The position numbers were made by a program, and so were the translations under genes. Of a stretch of DNA of 51,169 nt, positions 1 through 8,878 are shown piece by piece. Origin of the DNA: Phycisphaerae bacterium (GTDB taxonomy: Bacteria; Planctomycetota; Phycisphaerae; Sedimentisphaerales; Sedimentisphaeraceae); contig JALWYQ010000030.1 of the NCBI GenBank assembly GCA_027078365.1, positions 1-51,169 on the forward strand, read 5' to 3'. The notes below the pieces were generated by a model that did not search any database, had not been told where the DNA came from, and saw only the letters and a program-made list of their open reading frames with translations. How positions within the stretch are numbered: the stretch's first letter is position 1; each line of letters begins with the position of its first letter.

Positions 1-389
1 TTAATCTGTTATTTTTAACACTTGTCTGCTTATTCGTATTTACACAGACAAGCCCACTTCCATGACATTCGTTATTTATGGATTACTCTGTTAACTTGTT
101 AAAGATCTTCCCGTGAGAACAAGCAAGAAACGTCTCGCCGCGTTCACAAGAGAGGCATATACTAGCAAATTATTGCACTACGTCAATACTCTTTTTCAAA
201 AAATAGTATTTTTTTATAAAAACCTGTCATCAGGACAAAATAGCAGGCATTAAATTCTTAATTTGTAAATCTCGCCTGCTATAACTACTATGCAAAAAGT
301 TTAGTGCTACACTCTTCTAGAAGCCATTTCATCGTACAATACGGCTAGCAGCTTAAGAGAATAGCAAATATCTTGAGAATTATTTTGTT
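1..389. other. Intergenic left edge, no gene seen
   Basis: I see no open reading frame with a plausible start and ribosome binding site in this stretch. It is AT-rich and contains an A/T run around 190-225. It lies downstream of the minus-strand RNase HII-like gene, so it should hold that gene's 3' untranslated region, but I found no convincing hairpin-plus-U-run terminator. Confidence 0.4.
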
Positions 390-1349
390 TTACCTCGTTC
401 GAATCAAGAGTTTCTCATCAAAGGCGATTGGTTCTTTATTTTCGCGCAGCTGCTTAATAAATCGCAAGCCATCTTGCCAGTACCCAGCCGTTGGTTTCAG
501 ATCCGGGATTTGCTTGGCAAAAAAGCTATTAATCTCACCAACCATCAACTCCCTCAAATACTTACTAACCATGGAGGCTAGAGCCACTGGCATAAAACGG
601 TCATCCGCCTTTACGACAAAATGCAGCTTCATACTCTTGGATGCGCGGCTTAGCTGATAACTGCAATCCTTATCATCCTCGCGCAATATACGAACATCAA
701 AATCAGGAAACATCTTACCAAGAACTGCTGCGTAATGGCTCCTACCACCTTGGCGGTCGATTATGATTTGAAGATTTTGATCGCCATAGGCATCAAACGC
801 CTTGAGTATATGGCCGCACACAGAAGTAAACAAAACTGCCGCCTTGTTGCGCACCTTCTCGACGATATCGTTGTAATAGCCAACGTCGAGACAATTACTC
901 TCAATATTAAGCAAGCTAATTTGATTAGCCTTCATATCCGAAGCAAACACGGATGCGCAGATTGAAATATCATCGCTTTGAGATTCAATAGCTCGTTTTT
1001 CTAGCTGCCCGTACCAAGGGTAATTGCGGAGCCTATCAAGAGTCGCTGGAGACAAAACCTTTATCAAAGCCTCTAAATTCTCCGGACTCTTCGACAAAAC
1101 TTTGAGACTCGCTAGAACAGTCCTCTCAAGGTGGCCAAGCCCAGCTTTTCTATTATAAGCCTTCTTGCTATCTGTAATAACTAGCCTACCCTTGCTCTGG
1201 CGCTTCTCTTTACTTGTCGAGTCAGAAAGGAGCTTCCACATATCTGAGCGCAGAAAATCCTCTGGAATCTCAAAAACACTCGAAGAAACCACCAGAGGCC
1301 CAAGTATCGGGCCGTAACCAGCCTCATCTATTCCAACCAATACCGCCAT
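390..1349 (-). CDS. RNase HII-like ribonuclease (divergent planctomycete type)
   Basis: Predicted cytoplasmic endoribonuclease of the RNase H2/H3 fold, which cleaves RNA in RNA:DNA hybrids. The N-terminus carries the DEAGYGP motif (D8, E9), matching the DExGRGP signature of RNase HII. Other likely acidic metal ligands are D198 (in IIIDRQGGR) and D249/D250, followed by the helix ALASMVSKYLREL, which resembles the conserved A-S-I-x-A-K region of the family. TDSKK at 59-63 matches the conserved DSK motif. At 319 aa it is longer than E. coli RNase HII (about 200 aa), with inserted sequence between residues 70 and 190. This longer form is, to my recollection, typical of Planctomycetota. It is divergent from aspA, and nothing adjacent is functionally linked. 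The fold assignment is firm; whether it is HII or HIII in substrate preference is not visible. Confidence 0.8.
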   Translation of the reverse strand: MAVLVGIDEAGYGPILGPLVVSSSVFEIPEDFLRSDMWKLLSDSTSKEKRQSKGRLVITDSKKAYNRKAGLGHLERTVLASLKVLSKSPENLEALIKVLSPATLDRLRNYPWYGQLEKRAIESQSDDISICASVFASDMKANQISLLNIESNCLDVGYYNDIVEKVRNKAAVLFTSVCGHILKAFDAYGDQNLQIIIDRQGGRSHYAAVLGKMFPDFDVRILREDDKDCSYQLSRASKSMKLHFVVKADDRFMPVALASMVSKYLRELMVGEINSFFAKQIPDLKPTAGYWQDGLRFIKQLRENKEPIAFDEKLLIRTR

Positions 1350-1493
1350 AATCGCCCTGAAACAGCCTAGTTAAAGTGAAATTTTTCACAAAAAATATAT
1401 AGTTCTAATAGATTTTCATAATAGAAATAGGTATCATAATCACTAACAGAAGTATGAGAGTTTAACCAAGTAATTCCAAAAATGGAAATAATA

Positions 1494-2900
1494 ATGACCA
1501 GAATCGAAAAAGATATGCTAGGTGAGGTAAAACTCGATAAAGAATCTCTAACGGGAATTCATTCTCACAGGGCAAAACACAACTTCTCTCTAATCGGCTC
1601 AGAGCTAAACCCAAGACTGCTGAGGGCATATGGATTGGTGAAACTCGCTTGCGCAGAAACAAACCACACACTTGGCTACTTGAGCGATAAAAAAGCCCAA
1701 GCAATCCTCACTGCCTGCGCAGAGCTAGCCGAGGGAAAATTAATCGGTGAGTTTAGCCTCTCTGCTCTTCAGGGCGGAGCGGGAACGGCGACTAATATGT
1801 ACGTCAATGAGCTCATAGCAAATAGAAGCTTGGAACTGCTCGGCGAAGAAAAAGGTAGCTACGATATCGTTTCACCTTTAGAAGACATTAACCTACATCA
1901 ATCAACAAACGATACGTTCCCAACATCGCTAAAGGTCGCTACGATGCTAGCCTGCAACGAACTCGAAGAAGTGCTAAGCAAGCTAACCAACACCTTCCAA
2001 GAAAAAGAAAAACAATTCTCCAATATTGTGCGTCTTGGAAGAACTCAGCTACAAGATGCCGTAGCAATGACTCTAGGCCAGCAGTTTAGCGCATACACCG
2101 AAGCGTTTTCAAAGGATAGATGGCGCATTTATAAATGCCAAGAGAGACTGCGCAGCGTAAATCTTGGCGGAACAGCTATCGGGACTGGAATGGGCGCAGA
2201 CCAAAAATATATCTTCATGGCCACCGACAGACTGCGCAAGATCACGAACCTACCAATCGCACGCAGTGAGAATCTAATCCAAGCAACCCAAAACTGCGAT
2301 GAGTTTGTAGAGGTTAGCGGATTTTTAAAAACACTCGCAACGAATATGTTTAAGATTGCCAGCGATATGCGCCTGCTCTCAAGCGGCCCCGTTGGCGGGA
2401 TTGGGGAAATTAAACTCCCTGCCAGAGCGGATGGCTCTTCTATTATGCCCGGCAAGGTTAATCCAATTATCGCCGAGATGATTTGTCAGGTTGCAATCCA
2501 GACGATAAGCAGAGACTCCGCGATAACCTTGGCGGCTATGAGCGGTCAGCTTGAGCTAAACGCGTTTTTACCACTAATCGCCAACAACCTACTTTGTATG
2601 CTTGACGAATTAATAGACTCACTCAAAAAAATGAACGATCTATTAGTCGCCGGCATTGAAGCAAACCCAGAAAGATGCGCAGAGAACCTACACAGCTCAA
2701 CCGCAATAATCACAGCGTTCGTAGCAAAGCTAGGCTACACCGAATGCGCAAGAATCGCAGCGATCGCTAAGAAAGAAAATAGAACGATTGAAGATGTTCT
2801 TCTTGGAGAGAATCTCTGCACCAAAGAAGAATACGACCTGCTCACTAGCCCACAATCATTGGTCGCGCTTGGATTTAGAAAACGCAAGAAAAAGATATAA
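1494..2900 (+). CDS. aspA: Aspartate ammonia-lyase (class II fumarase/aspartase family)
   Basis: Converts L-aspartate to fumarate and ammonia in the cytoplasm as a homotetramer. The family signature GSSIMPGKVNP lies near residue 317 (counted from 1482) and contains the catalytic serine on the mobile loop. GGAGTATNM and STNDTFPTSLKVA are the substrate-loop motifs. The reading frame opens at 1482, but I prefer the ATG at 1494. A GGA sits about 7 nt upstream of it, and the protein then begins MTRIEKDMLGEV, as aspartases normally do. It ends 8 bp before hydF, so the two are co-transcribed. Aspartase genes are known to recur in [FeFe]-hydrogenase maturation clusters, which suggests ammonia supply for the bridging dithiomethylamine ligand of the H-cluster; this role is inferred. 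Fumarase or another superfamily activity cannot be excluded from sequence alone. Confidence 0.85.
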   Translation: MTRIEKDMLGEVKLDKESLTGIHSHRAKHNFSLIGSELNPRLLRAYGLVKLACAETNHTLGYLSDKKAQAILTACAELAEGKLIGEFSLSALQGGAGTATNMYVNELIANRSLELLGEEKGSYDIVSPLEDINLHQSTNDTFPTSLKVATMLACNELEEVLSKLTNTFQEKEKQFSNIVRLGRTQLQDAVAMTLGQQFSAYTEAFSKDRWRIYKCQERLRSVNLGGTAIGTGMGADQKYIFMATDRLRKITNLPIARSENLIQATQNCDEFVEVSGFLKTLATNMFKIASDMRLLSSGPVGGIGEIKLPARADGSSIMPGKVNPIIAEMICQVAIQTISRDSAITLAAMSGQLELNAFLPLIANNLLCMLDELIDSLKKMNDLLVAGIEANPERCAENLHSSTAIITAFVAKLGYTECARIAAIAKKENRTIEDVLLGENLCTKEEYDLLTSPQSLVALGFRKRKKKI

Positions 2901-2908
2901 GGCGAAAT

Positions 2909-4135
2909 ATGCAAAAGACACCAAAAGGACTCAGACTTCACATTGGAATATTTGGAAGACGCAACGTCGGCAAGAGCTCAATCCTAAACGCCCTTACCGG
3001 CCAAGAGACTTCTATCGTCTCTAGTTTTGCCGGCACCACGACTGACCCCGTAGAAAAGCCGATGGAGCTGTTGCCGCTTGGTCCTGTGATATTTGTTGAC
3101 ACTGGCGGCATTGACGATGAGGGTGCGCTTGGAAAGATGCGCATTGAAAAGACCAATCAAGTCATCAAGCGTATAGAGGTCGCTCTTCTAGTAACCACCG
3201 CGGGAGTGTGGGACGAGTTTGAAGAAAAATTACTCAGCGAATTCAAGCGGCTCGATACCCCCGTAATAATAATCTTCAACAAATCAGACATCAAGGCCCC
3301 TTCTACCCAAGAGCTTGAGCTTCTAAACAAAAAGAACGATAGAGTTATCACCACAAGCGCAGAGACTCTAAGCGGAATTGATCAACTGCGCAGAGAGATA
3401 GTAAAAATCGCACCTGACGATTATCTCTCTAACTCTGCAATCCTAGGCGATCTAGTCTCACCTGGGGGATTTGCAATACTTGTAGTCCCAATCGACAAGG
3501 AAGCGCCCAAGGGAAGATTGATTCTGCCACAGGTTCAATCGATAAGAGACCTGCTCGACTCTGACGCGACGGCAATTATATGTAAGGAAAGAGAACTCAG
3601 ATCAACAATTGAAAATCTAAAGACAGACCCTGACATTGTAGTAACCGACTCGCAAGCATTTTTAAAAGTAGCCGCAGACACTCCAGAGCATATCCCTATG
3701 ACAAGCTTTAGCATTCTATTCGCTAGATTCAAAGGCGACCTCTTAGAGATGGCAAAAGGCGCTATGGCGATTGAGACTCTAGAAGCAAACGACAAAATCA
3801 TGATAGCCGAATCCTGCACGCACCACCCAATCACCGACGACATCGGCACGGTAAAGATTCCACGCTGGCTAAAACAATACGTCGGAGGCGAAATTAAAAT
3901 CGACCATTGGCGCGGCCACGACTGGCCAGAAAACTTAAAAGAATACAAGCTAATAATCCACTGCGGCGGCTGCATGTGGAACAAGCGAGAAATGCTATCA
4001 AGGATAATGACCGCAAAACAAGCAAACGTCCCAATCACAAATTACGGTCTAGCAATAGCATACACATTAGGAATCTTCGAAAGAGCCCTAAAGCCCTTCC
4101 CGCAGGCCTGGCAAATGTACCAAGAGCTAAGCTAG
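2909..4135 (+). CDS. hydF: [FeFe]-hydrogenase maturation GTPase HydF
   Basis: Scaffold/carrier GTPase that receives the 2Fe subcluster built by HydE and HydG and transfers it to apo-HydA. The N-terminal GTPase domain has the P-loop GRRNVGKS (16-23), DTGG at 64-67 and NKSD at 124-127. The C-terminal cluster domain has the HydF ligand set C303-x-H305 and H351-C352-x2-C355 (HCGGC). At 408 aa it is a normal length. It starts 8 bp after aspA with AAGGCG as a weak ribosome binding site, so it forms an operon with aspA. The radical-SAM maturases hydE and hydG are not in this window; the hydrogenase itself is 22 kb away at 26295-28055. All diagnostic residues are present. Confidence 0.95.
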   Translation: MQKTPKGLRLHIGIFGRRNVGKSSILNALTGQETSIVSSFAGTTTDPVEKPMELLPLGPVIFVDTGGIDDEGALGKMRIEKTNQVIKRIEVALLVTTAGVWDEFEEKLLSEFKRLDTPVIIIFNKSDIKAPSTQELELLNKKNDRVITTSAETLSGIDQLRREIVKIAPDDYLSNSAILGDLVSPGGFAILVVPIDKEAPKGRLILPQVQSIRDLLDSDATAIICKERELRSTIENLKTDPDIVVTDSQAFLKVAADTPEHIPMTSFSILFARFKGDLLEMAKGAMAIETLEANDKIMIAESCTHHPITDDIGTVKIPRWLKQYVGGEIKIDHWRGHDWPENLKEYKLIIHCGGCMWNKREMLSRIMTAKQANVPITNYGLAIAYTLGIFERALKPFPQAWQMYQELS

Positions 4136-4164
4136 TTGTTAGTGGTTGATTGTTAGTGGTCACT

Positions 4165-4230
4165 AGTAAAACAGGGACTGGTACGTTCGGCCTCCGGCCG
4201 GTTGTAGGTGTCCCTTGCTTTACGGCACAA
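4165..4230. repeat. REP-like palindromic element, copy 1
   Basis: A 66-bp imperfect palindrome. Its outer arms are GTAAAACAGGGAC and GTCCCTTGCTTTAC, with a nested GGCC..GGCC core. It closely matches the element at 44916-44980, and the similarity continues about 15 bp beyond the right arm (ending in CGTTCA). It follows hydF directly. It resembles REP-type intergenic palindromes; no transposase is visible nearby. Confidence 0.75.
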
Positions 4231-4278
4231 TTAGTAAGCAACGTTCAAGCCCCTGAAAAAACAACTGCAACTGCTTTA

Positions 4279-4318
4279 TGGGAACGCGGAGCCCCAGCTC
4301 CGCATGTCGTTCAATATA
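4279..4318. repeat. Dispersed repeat fragment, GC-rich (inverted copy at 9344-9383)
   Basis: About 40 bp containing GCGGAGCCCCAGCTCCGC, itself palindromic. In reverse complement it matches 9344-9383, sharing the TATTGAACGA and AGCTGGGGCTCCGCG blocks. The remaining intergenic DNA up to 4418 contains only another short inverted repeat (AAACTGGTCGAATT / AATTCGACCAGTTT, near 4357-4382) and no gene. Confidence 0.6.
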
Positions 4319-4418
4319 GTGTTGACTGGCAAATTTAATTTTAGATCGCAAATCTAAACTGGTCGAATTCGACCAGTTTAAAATCTGGATTGTTCAGTAT
4401 TCTATACTTCAGTGGAGA

Positions 4419-5987
4419 CTATATGACTGGAAGATGTGATTTTATACCACTTTCGATAGTCATAAATTCCGGCGGGCTACTTTTGGCAAAATTGCCAGTA
4501 TAAACAAAATAATAACTCGGTATGCGAGCTAAGAGCAACAGTTCAAAATTGATATCTTGCTTTGGATCAACAACTTCAATGTATGGATTCAATAGAATTT
4601 CACCCACCTTACGTTCATTTGCAGGAAATAATTCCATAAACGATATTTCGACCATCCAGATATTGTTAGGTAATAATCTAGATAAAACGGAAAGTAATTC
4701 TGCATCTTCTGTATTGGCATCCCAATCCTTTGAATCTGCTAATGAATTAATATATTTTTCCTTTTTAATAAATGTTGGTCGTAAAATAATTCTTCGCTGC
4801 CTAATATAGCGTATTAATCTTTGGATCCATTTATTGTTTGAGTTAATCCCCTTTAGATAACTCTCTAAAGAATTTATGAAATACAATGATAAGACTTCCG
4901 CAGTTACGCCAGAATATTTAACATCCTCATTTAGCAACTCTACAACATAATCAACTTGGTGATTTTTTATATAACCTTTAGGTACACAGAAGTTACATCC
5001 AAAATTATCATCATGACCAATAAAACTGCTTGTCCAACTTGCACTAGGTATATACCCGACACTCCCGCCAACATTAAAGTATGACATATCGGCATTTGGC
5101 ACCCATGTGTCTTTATTAAATGTGTGTCCATAAAAAGGTATAATATGCCTAGGAGCATCTTCTTTTTTGGGATAATTCGGACCTGTTAGTCGAAACCCTA
5201 ACATTGCACCGGCACCAGACTCTACGCCTGAATAGATAAATTTGTGGTAGGGATGCGAGTCTCTGAGCTTTTGATCTTTGGTGTAATCAAAATCAGCAAA
5301 TGGTATATTAACACCTTCTAATATCTTTCTGATTTCTTGAACAGATAATCCCGAACCTGGTCTCTTACCGGAATTCGGGGTTATCCCTGCCAATTGATTT
5401 ATTCTCCGATAAGAAATATCCTTACCGGTATGGTTAACAATTAGAGTTCTTAATGCAACCTGAGCACATGCTTTGTTCAGTTGATTTTGTTGGCAATATA
5501 AGACACCGTCAATATTAAAATCATATCCGACTATTTTTAATTTGAAATTGATGTTTTTAGAAACACAATTATGCTTGTGAGGATATTTTTTGAAAACAGC
5601 TTCGAATATATGCCAACCATCAATCTCTGAACTTTCAGATTGGTCTTTTTTTATAATGGCATAGCCAATTAGTTTCTCATTTTTTATATTCTTTATCTCA
5701 TCAACCGTCTCAAACTGAGCATCCCAAAAAGTCAGTCGTTTTATAGTAGAACATCGGTAATCAGAAAAAAACTCTGTTATTTCATCAATTTCATCTTTGA
5801 TAATACCAGTCGCAGGAATATCTTCGACTATTAAGGTCTTCATGTCAAAAGAACGAGCAACCGAGAAACATCTGTGTATGGATGGGGTTGAATTGAAATT
5901 AGTCTCAATATAATTAAAACTTGAGAAATTAGGTAATACTGACAATATTTTAGCTTTTTTATGGTTAACGATACGATGCGCAGCCAT
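4419..5987 (-). CDS. Papain-fold/C39-like cysteine peptidase-like protein, unknown role
   Basis: A 522-aa protein I cannot name. Residues 100-160 (EKLIGYAIIKKD, then KLKIVGYDF) precede YCQQNQLNKACAQVALRTLI at 164-183. This resembles the catalytic segment of C39/papain-fold cysteine peptidases, with Q166/Q167 as possible oxyanion glutamine and C174 as nucleophile. H281 or H288 with D293 or D300 in HIIPFYGHTF-NKDTWVPNAD could complete a triad. The C-terminal third (about 340-522) has no motif I recognise. There is no signal peptide or membrane segment, so it is probably cytoplasmic. It starts 17 bp after a small gene on the same strand, with GGAA 8 nt before the ATG, so the two form an operon. 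The neighbourhood is rich in repeats and a pseudogene, which suggests accessory DNA. Peptidase activity is inference; a transglutaminase-like or acyltransferase role is equally possible. Confidence 0.6.
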   Translation of the reverse strand: MAAHRIVNHKKAKILSVLPNFSSFNYIETNFNSTPSIHRCFSVARSFDMKTLIVEDIPATGIIKDEIDEITEFFSDYRCSTIKRLTFWDAQFETVDEIKNIKNEKLIGYAIIKKDQSESSEIDGWHIFEAVFKKYPHKHNCVSKNINFKLKIVGYDFNIDGVLYCQQNQLNKACAQVALRTLIVNHTGKDISYRRINQLAGITPNSGKRPGSGLSVQEIRKILEGVNIPFADFDYTKDQKLRDSHPYHKFIYSGVESGAGAMLGFRLTGPNYPKKEDAPRHIIPFYGHTFNKDTWVPNADMSYFNVGGSVGYIPSASWTSSFIGHDDNFGCNFCVPKGYIKNHQVDYVVELLNEDVKYSGVTAEVLSLYFINSLESYLKGINSNNKWIQRLIRYIRQRRIILRPTFIKKEKYINSLADSKDWDANTEDAELLSVLSRLLPNNIWMVEISFMELFPANERKVGEILLNPYIEVVDPKQDINFELLLLARIPSYYFVYTGNFAKSSPPEFMTIESGIKSHLPVI

Positions 5988-6004
5988 TACACGATTCCAA
6001 ATAT

Positions 6005-6181
6005 CTATTGAAAACGCAAGGTACTTTTTGCTGTACGCTGTTGTGCAGTATCCATTTTCTTGATAAAACGCCCGATTTCGCGTTTATATTTCATCTTTAC
6101 AGATATTGTTTGAACTTTATCTCCAAACTTTTTTTTCATTTCTTGGGCAATTCTAGTACTTGTGAATTTTTGTTGATTCAT
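6005..6181 (-). CDS. Small basic protein upstream of the papain-fold-like gene
   Basis: A 58-aa hydrophilic, lysine-rich protein (MNQQKFTSTRIAQEMKKKFG at the start, ending TAKSTLRFQ). The frame opens at 6199, but a GGGGAT ribosome binding site at 6187-6192 fits the ATG at 6181. It ends 17 bp before the 522-aa gene and is surely co-transcribed with it. I recognise no family. The pairing of a small charged protein with a larger possible enzyme resembles regulator/effector or antitoxin/toxin layouts, but nothing in the sequence proves this. Confidence 0.6.
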   Translation of the reverse strand: MNQQKFTSTRIAQEMKKKFGDKVQTISVKMKYKREIGRFIKKMDTAQQRTAKSTLRFQ

Positions 6182-6248
6182 AAAAACATCCCCATTCAAC
6201 CTACATTGTTATAACAACGATTACCCCATTACAAGAAAAGCAAGAGTG

Positions 6249-6690
6249 TTAGAATCCCCTTTTGATCTCCATAACGGCTTTAGCGTTTATTCGAACTCTA
6301 ATTCCGTCGCTATTTCCTCTAGTAATATTGATTTCTAAAGGCAGACCCATCTTAAGAGATTCATTCAGCTACATTCTAAACTTGTCGTTAATATTAGCAT
6401 AATCCTCAACATATTCAAGCACCTCTTCGTCAATTTTGCTATACCAGCGGTGGAGATAGATAGGATGCCTAGTTAAAAACACTGGAGCCAATAGGCTTGT
6501 CAGAGGGAGCTTTCCATCCTATTTCACTAACCCAATATCCTACATTTTTTCGCAACACATCCTTCACCATTAACATCTTATCCATCAGATCATGAAGTAT
6601 TACGTGATACTGCACAATAACCTCTTCTCGCCGAAATTATTCAAGAGATATTCAAAGTCCAGAGCGGGTTCTTTCTTTTTAACTGCTTTA
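6249..6690 (-). pseudogene. Decayed protein-coding gene of unknown family
   Basis: The minus strand reads as protein-like sequence once broken frames are joined. One segment ends in EYLLNNFGE (frame break near 6620). A second runs EEVIVQYHVILHDLMDKMLM through VSEIGWKAPSDKPIGSSVFN to a TAG near 6461. A third continues from RHPIYLHRWYSKIDEEVLEY to the final TAA at 6249-6251, interrupted by an in-frame TAG at 6369-6371. Two frameshifts plus one nonsense codon argue for a dead gene. The upstream part runs into a dispersed repeat (6710-6766), which may have truncated it. I do not recognise the family. Confidence 0.5.
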
Positions 6691-6709
6691 ACACAAGAGG
6701 ACGCATTTA

Positions 6710-6766
6710 GCGCGGTGGCGCAAGTGAGCCCGATGTGAAATTGTCGCGGTGATAGCCGCATCTCAC
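6710..6766. repeat. Dispersed repeat fragment (inverted copy at 9190-9290)
   Basis: Read in reverse complement, this gives GCGGCTATCACCGC followed by ACATCGGGCTCACTTGCGCC, both of which recur on the plus strand at 9190-9290. The two copies therefore flank the PEP-CTERM gene in inverted orientation. Confidence 0.6.
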
Positions 6767-6833
6767 ATTGTTTATCAAAGTCAACCTCAAAAATCTTAAC
6801 TGCCCTAACGCTGAAAACACAGTTTTTCCCTAA

Positions 6834-6864
6834 AACAAAAAAACCGCCCAAATTGGGCGGCTTT
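6834..6864 (-). terminator. Intrinsic terminator of the PEP-CTERM gene
   Basis: Stem CCGCCCAA/TTGGGCGG followed, on the minus strand, by a U-rich run (TTTTTTTGTTTT). It lies about 40 bp past the stop codon at 6905. The hairpin and its flank recur at 9122-9153 and, degraded, at 45034-45051, so the terminator is itself part of a repeat family. Confidence 0.8.
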
Positions 6865-6904
6865 GAATTTATACGTAAAATCTTCTATTCTAGCAGAAAA
6901 GAAA

Positions 6905-8878
6905 TTAAGCCACGCAAACCTTACGTCTTCTAATCTCTAAGCAACCAAGAGCGAATAGTATCATTGTAATCGGTTCTGGAATTGCTGTAACAGTTAAAAC
7001 CGTGTGGTCGTAGAGATCATCATTTACATCAGAGATATACTCAAGAGTATAATCTTCACCGATAGAAGCATTTATAATGTTACTCCAATCGTTAATTGAT
7101 TCATCCCAGAAACGAATTTCATCGCTACCATCAACAAGTGCCAGAAATTTGGTGATAGAAGAATCTGCATGCCCCTTCAAAGCAAGCATGCCACCAGTAG
7201 ACATCTCAACAAAAGAATCTCCGTTAGAATACATTATAAGTGTTTCATCAACGATTACGATTCCGCCATTAGTGATTGATAGAAAACCACTGCCTTCCAT
7301 GCCAACAACAAGATCATCGGAATTCCTCCAACTTGAACCAACACCATCAACCACAACACTACCTACAGAACCAGAATAATTACCAATCCAGCCACGATGA
7401 TTTTTAACAACCCCACCATTAGTGATTGACAGCGAACCACTACCGTATCTTCCAACAATGAGCTCCCCCGAATTATCCCAAATTGAGCCAACGCCATCAA
7501 CAGTTACACTACCTACAGAGCCTGCTTTGTACCCAATATAGCCATCAGTACTAGCAACTCTTACGCCTTCTGTTACACTCATAGAACCAGTGCCAGAGTA
7601 ACCTGCACCTAAATAAGCACTGCCATCAACATCTAGGTTGAGCGTTATATTTTGCTCAGATGAATTATTCATTACAAAAGTTTGATTGGCCCCATGTGTA
7701 GAGTCAAACACTAAATCAACCTCTGCTACAAGACCTTTTGTATTTATAATTCCCGTTCCTTTTAGATCTTGCGAGCCCGCTAAAAGAGATCCTGTAGTAA
7801 GCGAGCCGTCATTAAAAATAATTACTCCAGTGCCACCATTTAAACCTAAACCCGTACTTGTTAGACCGGTCACAGTAACATTTCCACCATTAGCGATAGA
7901 GAGAGAGCCGCTACCACCATGATGAGTACCGATGAGAAGATTACCTGAATTATCCCAACTTGAATCAACGCCATCAACTAACACACTACCTACAGAACCA
8001 GAATGGGAACCAATATTACCAGAACGACTTGTAACATGTCCACCATTAGTGATAGAGAGAGAGCCGCGACTATGAATACCAACATAAATATCATAGGAGA
8101 TATTCCAGCTTGAGCCAACACCGTCAACTGCTACGCTACCAGGACTGTGTCCGTGACTCCAAAATCCGTTACCAATGCGTCCATCATCACTTGTAACATT
8201 TCCGCCATTAGTGATTGATAGAGAACCGCTACCTTCCATCCCAACATGAAGACCAGTAGAAATATCCCAACTTGAACCAATACCACTAATTATCACACTA
8301 CCTTGAGAACCATAGTACTCACCAACGCGTCCATCATCACTTATAACATTTCCGCCATTAGTGATTGATAGGGAACCGCTACCACGTCTACCGACACACA
8401 ACGCGCCAGTAGTCTCCCAACTTGAACCGACACCATCAACTATTGCAATACCTTGGGAACTAGAATCGTCACCAATAAAGCCATAATCATTTGTAGTAAG
8501 ATGGCCTCCATCAGTATTTGTAATAACATGACCACCATTAGTGATTGATAGAGACCCGTTGCCATAAGCAACGCCAACACATAACCCGCCAGAGGTCTCC
8601 CAGCTTGAGCCTACACCATCAACTGTTACACTACTTTGGGGGCCAGAAGCTTTTCCAATATAGCTATAACCACTTGTAACGTCTCCGCCATCAGTAATTG
8701 AGAGAGAACCTGTACTAGTTTTTCCTATATAAACGTGCGTACCACTATTCCAATCATTCGGATTATCTGGATCTAAATTACCCGACCAAGTAACCTCACC
8801 ATAAGAAAAAGTACTCAACATAAAGAAAGAAACTGCGAAAAATGTGACAAAAACGAAAGAACTTAAATTCCTCTTCAT
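6905..8878 (-). CDS. PEP-CTERM-sorted surface protein with T5SS/PEP-CTERM-associated repeats
   Basis: A 657-aa exported protein. It has a Sec signal peptide at about 1-27 (MKRNLSSFVFVTFFAVSFFM). About nine repeats of roughly 50-60 residues follow, each with a GSLSITNGG core, a G-x-IG turn and a DGVGSSW segment. This is the autotransporter/PEP-CTERM repeat type expected to form a beta-helix. A non-repeat segment lies near 330-420. The C-terminus is a PEP-CTERM sorting tail: IPEP, a hydrophobic stretch, then RRRK. Exosortase should cleave it at the surface; exosortase is not in this window. The start is supported by GGAGATAG just upstream. A strong promoter at 9036-9063 gives a 150-nt leader, and a terminator follows the gene, so it is monocistronic. 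Its role is probably extracellular matrix or cell surface. Confidence 0.88.
   Translation of the reverse strand: MKRNLSSFVFVTFFAVSFFMLSTFSYGEVTWSGNLDPDNPNDWNSGTHVYIGKTSTGSLSITDGGDVTSGYSYIGKASGPQSSVTVDGVGSSWETSGGLCVGVAYGNGSLSITNGGHVITNTDGGHLTTNDYGFIGDDSSSQGIAIVDGVGSSWETTGALCVGRRGSGSLSITNGGNVISDDGRVGEYYGSQGSVIISGIGSSWDISTGLHVGMEGSGSLSITNGGNVTSDDGRIGNGFWSHGHSPGSVAVDGVGSSWNISYDIYVGIHSRGSLSITNGGHVTSRSGNIGSHSGSVGSVLVDGVDSSWDNSGNLLIGTHHGGSGSLSIANGGNVTVTGLTSTGLGLNGGTGVIIFNDGSLTTGSLLAGSQDLKGTGIINTKGLVAEVDLVFDSTHGANQTFVMNNSSEQNITLNLDVDGSAYLGAGYSGTGSMSVTEGVRVASTDGYIGYKAGSVGSVTVDGVGSIWDNSGELIVGRYGSGSLSITNGGVVKNHRGWIGNYSGSVGSVVVDGVGSSWRNSDDLVVGMEGSGFLSITNGGIVIVDETLIMYSNGDSFVEMSTGGMLALKGHADSSITKFLALVDGSDEIRFWDESINDWSNIINASIGEDYTLEYISDVNDDLYDHTVLTVTAIPEPITMILFALGCLEIRRRKVCVA

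Noticed and set aside
3535-4038. A 167-aa open frame antisense to hydF
   Set aside because: It mirrors the coding pattern of hydF, whose cluster ligands are intact.
4150-4338. A 62-aa open frame after hydF
   Set aside because: It is made of the palindromic element and another repeat fragment.
6600-6851. An 83-aa minus-strand open frame
   Set aside because: It starts in the terminator/repeat and ends in the pseudogene; only its last part resembles protein-coding sequence.
6905-8878. Regular DNA repeats that could suggest a CRISPR or satellite array
   Set aside because: Units are unequal, in frame, and encode the PEP-CTERM-associated protein repeats.
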